Notes under the pieces: model-generated
What the model was told of the DNA's origin: nothing
What the model saw: the letters and a program-made list of their open reading frames with translations, nothing else
Databases searched by the model: none
Made by a program: the position numbers and the translations under genes
Part shown: positions 9,648-14,319 of the stretch, piece by piece
How positions within the stretch are numbered: position 1 is the first letter of the stretch
How the letters are laid out: each line of letters opens with the position of its first letter
From: DSAR01 sp034437315
Lineage (GTDB): Bacteria > Chloroflexota > Anaerolineae > B4-G1
NCBI GenBank assembly: GCA_034437315.1
Contig: DAOTUC010000362.1
Span: forward strand, 1-14,319
Length of the DNA stretch: 14,319 nt
Direction of reading: 5' to 3'

Positions 9648-9799
9648 CGATGAAAGCTCCTCCGCCCCCTTCTATCCCCTTCCCCGCACGCGGCGCTGTG
9701 GCCGGTCTCCTAATTGCTGTGGTCGGTCTCCGACCGAGCCACCGATCATCCCCTGACGCGAAGGGTGGAAGCCCGTTAGCAACAAGGAGAAATTTTCTA
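9648..9799. other. 152-bp spacer, largest intergenic gap in the window
   Basis: Non-coding stretch between the phosphoribosyltransferase stop and the ZIP start. It holds a direct repeat with a hairpin (9695-9735) and the ZIP ribosome binding site. I see no T-run terminator and no clear promoter hexamers in the minus direction. Confidence 0.5.
9695..9735. repeat. 21-bp-period direct repeat with a short hairpin upstream of the ZIP gene
   Basis: Two copies of GCTGTGGYCGGTCTCC occur at 9695-9710 and 9716-9731, differing at one base (C or T). The second copy runs into a perfect inverted repeat, GGTCGG (9721-9726), loop TCT, CCGACC (9730-9735). The spacing of two helical turns and the position before a metal transporter fit an operator, but no known operator consensus is recognised. 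Confidence 0.4.
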
Positions 9800-10426
9800 T
9801 CACCGGCGCCACCGCTCCATGATCTCCAACACCTCTCGATCAGGTACGTCGCGCCAGTGACGGTAGACCTGGGCGACCGCCCGGAAGTAGGACGGCGATT
9901 CCAGGACGACCACATCGTCGACGAGGGGCTTGATATCCCGGATGGCCCGCTCACCCGCCACCGGCACGGCGACGACGACGTGTCCCGCCTTCTGATTTTT
10001 GCAAAGCTGAATCGAGGCCCGCATCGTGGATCCCATGGCGATCCCATCGTCGACCAGGATGACGGTCCGGTCGGCCAGGTCTGGCAAGGGTTCCCCGTCG
10101 CGCAACACCTCGATCCGGCGCTCAATCTCCTCTTTTTGATAATTGATGATCGCCTCGATCGACTCTCGCGGTACCCGCGCCGCCGCCGTGGGATAGATGA
10201 AGGTGCTGCCATCCTCCGCGATGGCCCCAAAACCCGATTCGGGGTTGGTGGGGAAGAGAAGTTTGCGCGCGATCAACAAAGAAAAATCGGCATCGAGATG
10301 CTGAGCCACCTGGTACCCTACCTCCGCCCCGCCCCGGGGGATGGCCAAAACGAGCGGCCGCTGCCCCCGGTACGATTCCAGGGCTTGGCCCAGCTGTCGA
10401 CCGGCGTCCTTCCTATCGTCAAACAT
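9800..10426 (-). CDS. Predicted phosphoribosyltransferase (type I PRTase fold, COG1926-like)
   Basis: A 208-residue cytoplasmic protein with the type I phosphoribosyltransferase signature. The PRPP-binding motif VILVDDGIAMGST (122-134) contains the paired acidic residues D126-D127, and PRGGAEVG (30-37) forms the pyrophosphate loop. Between them is a hood-like insert with SGFGAIAEDGS (64-74). This matches the stand-alone predicted PRTases grouped as COG1926, whose natural base substrate is not established. Proteins of this kind are often found beside stress genes, as here. The ATG at 10426 has GAAAGGAG six bases upstream. The start lies inside the end of pncB (8-nt overlap ATGTTTGA), so translation is probably coupled and the two PRPP-using enzymes are likely made together. 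TGA is followed immediately by TAG, a double stop. The fold is confident; the reaction is not known. Confidence 0.88.
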   Translation of the reverse strand: MFDDRKDAGRQLGQALESYRGQRPLVLAIPRGGAEVGYQVAQHLDADFSLLIARKLLFPTNPESGFGAIAEDGSTFIYPTAAARVPRESIEAIINYQKEEIERRIEVLRDGEPLPDLADRTVILVDDGIAMGSTMRASIQLCKNQKAGHVVVAVPVAGERAIRDIKPLVDDVVVLESPSYFRAVAQVYRHWRDVPDREVLEIMERWRR

Positions 10427-11977
10427 CAGAATCTCCTTTCACCGTCTCGATCAGCGTCTGCTTCAGGTCCCACAGACGTTCCGTGAGCGAGACGTGATAT
10501 CGGTGGGGGTTCACGATCCGGCGGACGCCCGGATCCAGGCGGTCCAGGTCGGCTTGGCGTTGTCGGCGCATTTCCTCGACCGGGGGTTCATCGTAGACCG
10601 GCGTCCCCGCGTCCAGGACATCGACCAGCAGCGGTTCGACCTCCGAGATTCCGTCCTTGGGGAGCGTGCGGTAAACTGTATGCTCCGTCGGGTGATGGAG
10701 GATGAGTTCGTCCATCTCCCTGGGGTCCTCGTCTTCCAGGCTGAGCAGGTCGACGACGGCCTTGTCCCGCCGGTCGTACACGCGCCAGGCGTGCTTGTGC
10801 GCCGGATTGGGCACCTTGGCCGGCGTCTCCGAGATCTTGATCGCCGGGGACCAGTCCCCGGCCTCATCCTGGACCGCCACCAACTTGTACACGCCATCCA
10901 ACGCCGCCGATCCTTGAGAGGTAATCAGGCGCGTGCCCACGCCGTAGGCCAGGCGGTGGATCAGGTGATCGGCATCGACGCCGTAACGGGGCGCTTCCTT
11001 TTCTATCTGGGTGATGATCTGCCAGATGACCAGCTCGTCCAGCTGGTTAGAGAGCACGATGGACACGTCGGGGAAATCGGCCTCGTTCAACATCCTCGCC
11101 GCCTGGACGCTCAGGTACGCCAGGTCGCCGGAATCCAATCGCACCCCCACCGGCTCGTGTCCCTTTTCCCGCAGTTCATCGAAGACCCGGATGGCGTTGG
11201 GGATGCCGCTCTCCAGCGTATCCACGGTATCGACCAGCAGGAGGCAATTGTCAGGATACACGTCGGCGTAAGCGCGAAAGGCGTCCAACTCGCTTCCTCC
11301 CAGCGCCATAAAGACCTGGACCATACTGTGAGCGTGGGTCCCCTTGGGCGGATACCCCACGACACGTGAGACTCCCACGTTGGAGGTAAAGTCAGCCCCG
11401 CCGATCAGGGCCGCCCGGGCGCCCGCGCTGGCTCCCCGCTCCTGGGCCCGTCGCAGGCCAAACTCCAGGAGCAATTGCCCCCGGGCGCTCTCGTGAATCC
11501 GCGAGGCCTTGGTGGCGATCAGGGTGGGATAGTTCAGGTGATTGAGCAAGGGCGTCTCCAGGATCTGGGCCATCGCCAACGGGCCCTGCACGACCGTCAA
11601 CGGCACGTTGGGATGGACCACCCGCCCCTCGGGAATGGCCCGCATGGTGAGCGTCTCAAACGTGCCGTTCTCCCGGAGCCAGTCCAGGAAATCGTCGTCG
11701 AAGGTCTGCTCGCCCTCCCGCCCCGTCTGGCTCCGCAGGTACGCGACATCCTCGTCGCCAAAACGGGCGTCAGCCAGCCAATCGAGCAGCCAGGCCAGGC
11801 CGGCGTTGATGCAATACCGGCCTTGTGCGCGCCGTAATCGGGGTAGCTGCGGAAGAAATGATCGAATTGGGCCTTCCGCTCGTGCAGGCCCATCCGGTAG
11901 TACAACTGGGCCATCGTCAGTTGATACTGGTCGGTCCGCAGGATCCCCTCGGCCTTCTGTCGTTCCGCGGCCTTCAC
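10419..11977 (-). CDS. pncB: Nicotinate phosphoribosyltransferase, interrupted by an apparent single-base deletion
   Basis: Makes nicotinate mononucleotide from nicotinate and PRPP, the entry step of NAD salvage (Preiss-Handler pathway). The first part (GTG at 11977 to about 11817) encodes LRTDQYQLTMAQLYYRMG and FDHFFRSYPDYGAHKAG, the typical NAPRTase N-terminus. The rest continues one frame over: YCINAGLAWLLDW, GTHAHSMVQ (H217, counting one restored base; matches the family's active-site His), VRLDSGD, VLSNQLDE, YGVGTRLITS, GVYKLV. Restoring one base in the glycine codon at residue 54 gives exactly 520 codons (519 residues), normal for the family. Without it, translation would run about 72 codons out of frame and stop at 11597. 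Everything downstream is intact, so a very recent mutation or a sequence error is more likely than old decay. The start overlaps the PRC-barrel stop by four bases (GTGA), with AAAGGA six bases upstream. The ATG at 11645 has no good ribosome site and is not a real start. Confidence 0.9.
11815..11820 (-). other. Frameshift site in pncB
   Basis: The minus strand reads CAC AAG GCC GGT ATT GC. The family expects H-K/Q-A-G-Y-C, which needs GGN TAT TGC, so one base is missing between 11817 and 11816. No X-XXY-YYZ slippery heptamer and no obvious stimulatory hairpin are present, which argues against programmed frameshifting. Confidence 0.8.
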
Positions 11978-12723
11978 GCCGATTCCTTTCGCGCCCGCTC
12001 GTTCACCAGCTCGCCCGAGACGGCCAACCGGACCTCGTCCTCCTCGACGTCGGCGATCCACGTCGTCGGTACCAGTTTTTCCTCCTTGAACAGAATGCCC
12101 TTCGATACCACGATGTGGGTGACGCAGGGCTCGTCGGGAACGGTCAAGACGCGGGAAATATCCCCCACGTGCTCCCCCGCCTCGTCGAAGACTTTGGCCC
12201 CCTCCTTGATGGCCACCGTCCCATCCGGCACCTGCTGCTCGGTCACCCGTTTCACCCCCGAGCGCTCCCGGACCTGGGCCTCAGGCTGGGGCCGGGCGTG
12301 AATGCTGGGCTCGTCGATATAAGGTGGCTTGGGATACCCGAAATAACTGCGAAAGCCCAGGTATTCGCCGGGTTTCCACCAGTACGTGCGCAGCGGTGGG
12401 TACCAGTAGACGTCGGGCAGGACTTTGTCGGGGAACGCCGATAAGTCTTTTATCCCCTCGTCCTCGTTCACCGCTACGTAATGGGTCGTCTCGAAATCCG
12501 GCAGATTCTTCAAATCCTCCACGTCGTCCCGGAGAAGCACGCGCTTTTCCTCCGTCTTCTCGACCCAGTCGATCGGTAGCACCTTATCCTTTGGGAATAA
12601 CCATCCTTTCTCGACCACGATGTGGGTGACCTCGTTCGAACGGGGATTGATCACCAACCGGTTCAAGCGACCGATCTGTTCACCGTCGGCTGCCAACACT
12701 TTCGCACCGTTTTTGAATTCCAT
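11974..12723 (-). CDS. Protein with two PRC-barrel domains
   Basis: A 249-residue soluble protein built from an internal duplication. Repeat 1 (about 4-75) has GAKVLAADGEQIGRL, VTHIVVEKGWLF and KVLPIDWV; repeat 2 (about 173-238) has GAKVFDEAGEHVGDI, VTHIVVSKGILF and KLVPTTWI. This is the PRC-barrel-like pattern (strand, GxxxG turn, THIVV strand), known from photosynthetic reaction centre H subunits, RimM and many stand-alone stress or envelope-linked proteins. The linker (about 105-145) is rich in aromatics and proline (VYWYPPLRTYWWKPGEYLGF) and may be a docking or membrane-peripheral segment; there is no transmembrane helix or signal peptide. I chose the ATG at 12723 because AAAAGGAG ends five bases upstream and the first domain starts right after it; an ATG at 12765 would add 14 residues of poor quality. 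It shares a GTGA overlap with pncB. The binding partner is unknown. Confidence 0.85.
   Translation of the reverse strand: MEFKNGAKVLAADGEQIGRLNRLVINPRSNEVTHIVVEKGWLFPKDKVLPIDWVEKTEEKRVLLRDDVEDLKNLPDFETTHYVAVNEDEGIKDLSAFPDKVLPDVYWYPPLRTYWWKPGEYLGFRSYFGYPKPPYIDEPSIHARPQPEAQVRERSGVKRVTEQQVPDGTVAIKEGAKVFDEAGEHVGDISRVLTVPDEPCVTHIVVSKGILFKEEKLVPTTWIADVEEDEVRLAVSGELVNERARKESA
11984..11989 (-). promoter_or_regulatory. Ribosome binding site that sets the GTG start of pncB
   Basis: AAAGGA lies six bases before the GTG at 11977, inside the end of the PRC-barrel gene. It supports a GTG start that overlaps the upstream TGA as GTGA. Confidence 0.7.
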
Positions 12724-12737
12724 ATCAGCTCCTTTTC

Positions 12738-12750
12738 CCGGCCGAGCCGG
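12738..12750. promoter_or_regulatory. Short hairpin before the PRC-barrel gene
   Basis: CCGGC (12738-12742), loop CGA, GCCGG (12746-12750), flanked by T-runs at 12733-12736 and 12751-12754 on the plus strand. In the minus-strand transcript it sits directly before the AAAAGGAG ribosome site, where it could affect initiation. In the plus direction it looks like a weak stem followed by T4. With only five base pairs, this is a low-confidence call. Confidence 0.25.
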
Positions 12751-12770
12751 TTTTAACCATTGCATACCCG

Positions 12771-13415
12771 CTAAGACGCCCGGGCGTGGACGTACTCAAT
12801 CTCCCGGTCGAGCATCTCGACGTCATCGTACAGGTAGGCGTAGATGGTGTGCAATCCTTCCTCTGTCAACGCCATCTCAGTCGTGTACGTCGCCGTTTCC
12901 CCCGGGGGGAGATAATCGGTCTCCACATCGTCGATGTGCGCGAACTCACCGCTCGGGGTTTCGACCCAAAACTGCAAGTCAAGTCCCTCACTCTCTCCCA
13001 ATCCCTGGATCGTGGCCTGGTACGCGATTCGCTCGTTAAGAGGCGGGTAAGGCTCCGTCATCGCAAACAACCCCACGAACTCCGCCACCTCCTCCCCCAC
13101 ACGGATGCACATCGGCGGCGTCTCCCAATGGAATATCGTCCTATCCTTTTGCCCATCGATCGAGACGTACACCTGGGCCGTCTTGTTGGCCGACACCTGG
13201 AAAGCCAACAGTCGCTCCTGGTCCGGTCGTAACTCGGCGACGTACTTGGCAGGTGTATAAGTACTGATCCCATAGACGTCTAACGAGTTCAGGCGTACGT
13301 CCAACATCTTCATATCCTCTTGTCCCTCGTTTTTCAAATGCAATGTCAACCAGCGAATACCTTCCGGCAGTTCCCTGGGCGTCAGGCGGTATTCAAGTGG
13401 GTATTTCATAGCCAT
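12771..13415 (-). CDS. Uncharacterised all-beta protein, third copy of a tandem paralogue set
   Basis: A 214-residue protein that I do not recognise as a named family. It has no signal peptide and no membrane segment, so it is probably cytoplasmic. The sequence alternates short polar/hydrophobic strands like two Ig-like beta-sandwich units: about 20-118 (WLTLHLKNEG, LDVRLNSLD, VYVSIDG, FHWETP, VGEEV) and about 121-210 (AMTEPYP just before it, then LDLQFWVETPSGEF, YTTEMALTEEG, IYAYLYDD). It aligns almost without gaps to the upstream neighbour; in residues 96-125, 22 of 30 positions are identical. The ATG at 13415 has AAGGAG six bases upstream. It is preceded by a 100-bp spacer holding a large inverted repeat and followed after 47 bases by the PRC-barrel gene. 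The fold suggestion is inference from pattern; the function is unknown. Confidence 0.8.
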   Translation of the reverse strand: MAMKYPLEYRLTPRELPEGIRWLTLHLKNEGQEDMKMLDVRLNSLDVYGISTYTPAKYVAELRPDQERLLAFQVSANKTAQVYVSIDGQKDRTIFHWETPPMCIRVGEEVAEFVGLFAMTEPYPPLNERIAYQATIQGLGESEGLDLQFWVETPSGEFAHIDDVETDYLPPGETATYTTEMALTEEGLHTIYAYLYDDVEMLDREIEYVHARAS

Positions 13416-13435
13416 AAGTCACTCCTTAATCCACT

Positions 13436-13491
13436 ACGTTCTCGAATCCAGGGCGTTCGCTCGTTCCTTTTCACACCCTGGATTGAGACGT
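13436..13491. repeat. Imperfect inverted repeat between two paralogous genes
   Basis: The left arm, 13436-13453 (ACGTTCTCGAATCCAGGG), pairs with the right arm, 13476-13491 (CCCTGGATTGAGACGT), over 16 base pairs, leaving only T13440 and G13444 unpaired; the loop is 22 bases. In the minus-strand transcript it lies between the stop of the 218-residue gene and the ribosome site of the 214-residue gene. No T-run follows, so a classical Rho-independent terminator is not supported. An mRNA-stability or attenuation hairpin, or a REP-like element, is possible. Confidence 0.55.
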
Positions 13492-13515
13492 TATCTCTCC
13501 CAATACCACCGGGTG

Positions 13516-14172
13516 TTATGGAGACTCTGGGTTAATGACGTAGACGTGATCCACTTGGTGACCGATCCGCCTGGGGCCATCGTACAGATAGGCGTGAACA
13601 CGATAGGAGCCCTCTTCCTCCGGTTCCAATTCGACGGCGTAGGTCGCCTCCTCCTCGGCCGCCAGCGCGTCAGTCTCCAGTGCGACCAACTCCTCGAACT
13701 CACCGGAAGGCATCTCGGCCCAGAACTCCAGCAGCAGATCGCCCTCTCCATCGGTCAACCCACGCAAGTTCGCCTCACAACGGATCACTTCACCTGGCGA
13801 TGGATAAGGTTCTGTCATAGCAAACACGCTCACCAATTCGGTCACTTCTTCTCCCACCGTGATCAAGATCCCCGGTGTTTCCCAGTGAAAACGCTCATCC
13901 CCCTGCCGACCATCGACCGAAGCATAGACCCGGCTGGTCAAATCGGACGAGATTTGGAAAGACCGCTCAGCCTCCTCCTGTAGCTCCAGGGCCGAGATGT
14001 ACGCTCCCGTCCCCACAATCGAGATACTATAGTCATCAAGAGAATTCAATTTAACATCCAGGGCCGTCAGAACCTTAGTATCCACGTTCCGTAATCGCAA
14101 CGTGAGCCAATGCATACCCCGATCCACGTCCTTAGGGGTCAACTCATATTCAAACGGAAACTTCGTACGCAT
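13516..14172 (-). CDS. Uncharacterised all-beta protein, second copy of a tandem paralogue set
   Basis: A 218-residue protein, paralogous along its whole length to the 214-residue product at 12771-13415. Shared blocks are EYxLTP (8-13), GxxWLTLxLxN (19-29), LDVxLNSLDxYxIS (38-51), VYxSxDG (82-88), FHWETP (95-100), VGEEV (106-110), FAMTEPYP (117-124), MPSGEF/TPSGEF (154-159) and AYLYD (194-198). This copy is markedly more acidic in the second unit (clusters of Glu near 159-190) and ends in INPESP. There is no signal peptide, membrane helix or catalytic motif. The ATG at 14172 has AGAGGA six bases upstream, and only 16 bases separate it from the stop of the first copy, so these genes are surely co-transcribed. 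Conservation of WETP and TEPYP between copies suggests a shared structural core and possibly hetero-oligomers, which is inference. The function is unknown. Confidence 0.8.
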   Translation of the reverse strand: MRTKFPFEYELTPKDVDRGMHWLTLRLRNVDTKVLTALDVKLNSLDDYSISIVGTGAYISALELQEEAERSFQISSDLTSRVYASVDGRQGDERFHWETPGILITVGEEVTELVSVFAMTEPYPSPGEVIRCEANLRGLTDGEGDLLLEFWAEMPSGEFEELVALETDALAAEEEATYAVELEPEEEGSYRVHAYLYDGPRRIGHQVDHVYVINPESP

Positions 14173-14188
14173 AATTTATCCTCTCCCT

Positions 14189-14319
14189 TCAACTGACGTA
14201 TACGTGTTCAGTCTTGCGATCCAAGCGCTTGAAACCATCCTCGTAAAGGTAAGCATATATCGTATAGGACCCTTTCTCCTCCACCGTGATCTCGGCCGAG
14301 TAACGGGCGACTTCCCCCG
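14189..14319 (-). CDS. Uncharacterised all-beta protein, first copy of the paralogue set, 5' part beyond the window
   Basis: Only the last 42 residues are visible, ending with TGA at 14191-14189. The tail GSYTIYAYLYEDG then KRLDRKTEHVYVS matches the C-termini of the two following genes (EGLHTIYAYLYDD and EGSYRVHAYLYDG), so this is a third member of the same family. Its length, start and upstream promoter lie outside the window to the right. It precedes the second copy by 16 bases. Confidence 0.75.
   Translation of the reverse strand, partial: GEVARYSAEITVEEKGSYTIYAYLYEDGFKRLDRKTEHVYVS

Noticed and set aside
9650..10486. Plus-strand frame of 278 codons
   Set aside because: Antisense to the phosphoribosyltransferase and its flank; the PRPP motif is on the other strand.
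10341..11369. Plus-strand frame of 342 codons opposite pncB
   Set aside because: Antisense to the NAPRTase core (GTHAHS, VRLDSGD, YGVGT), which is clearly the coding strand.
11811..11824. Programmed ribosomal frameshift in pncB
   Set aside because: No slippery heptamer, no downstream structure, and the family is not known to need frameshifting; a deletion or sequence error is simpler.
11542..12444. Plus-strand frame of 300 codons
   Set aside because: It spans the junction of two real minus-strand genes and has Ser/Arg-rich shadow composition.
13436..13491. Rho-independent terminator
   Set aside because: The hairpin is strong but is not followed by a T-run in the minus direction, and the downstream gene has its own good ribosome site within the same close-packed cluster.

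Overview
This is a GC-rich window (visibly above 60% GC) in which every supportable gene lies on the minus strand, so the biological order runs from right to left. Genes are close-packed, with 4-nt, 8-nt and 1-nt overlaps at three junctions, and no stretch longer than about 150 bases lacks a gene. No rRNA, tRNA, CRISPR array, insertion sequence or plus-strand gene was seen. The codon use and the set of families (tandem-domain UspA proteins, PRC-barrel protein, very large cyclic glucan synthase) suggest a free-living environmental bacterium. Chloroflexota is my best guess, but it is an inference from protein style and is not shown by a marker gene.

Layout in transcription order. (1) 14319-12771: at least three tandem paralogues of an unrecognised all-beta, probably cytoplasmic protein of about 215 residues. 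The first is cut by the window edge; the other two are complete. (2) 12723-11974: a protein with two PRC-barrel domains joined by an aromatic/proline-rich linker. (3) 11977-10419: nicotinate phosphoribosyltransferase (pncB), carrying an apparent single-base deletion near 11817 that splits it into two frames. (4) 10426-9800: a type I phosphoribosyltransferase of the COG1926 kind. (5) 9647-8898: a ZIP-family divalent-metal transporter. (6) 8862-7906: a universal stress protein with two Usp domains. (7) 7906-1: a giant membrane cyclic beta-1,2-glucan synthase (NdvB/ChvB type; GT84 plus glucoamylase-like plus GH94), 2635 codons visible and running off the left edge.

Taken together this looks like a stress or homeostasis operon: NAD salvage, a PRTase, metal uptake, a UspA sensor/effector and a cell-envelope osmoprotective glucan synthase, headed by an expanded family of unknown beta proteins and a PRC-barrel protein. 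The enzymatic assignments rest on clear motifs. The idea that they act as one module is inference from orientation, spacing and overlaps.

The items most worth a second look are the tandem unknown paralogues, the operon combination itself, the pncB frameshift, and a Ser-rich in-frame insertion of about 18 codons in a conserved part of the glucan synthase.
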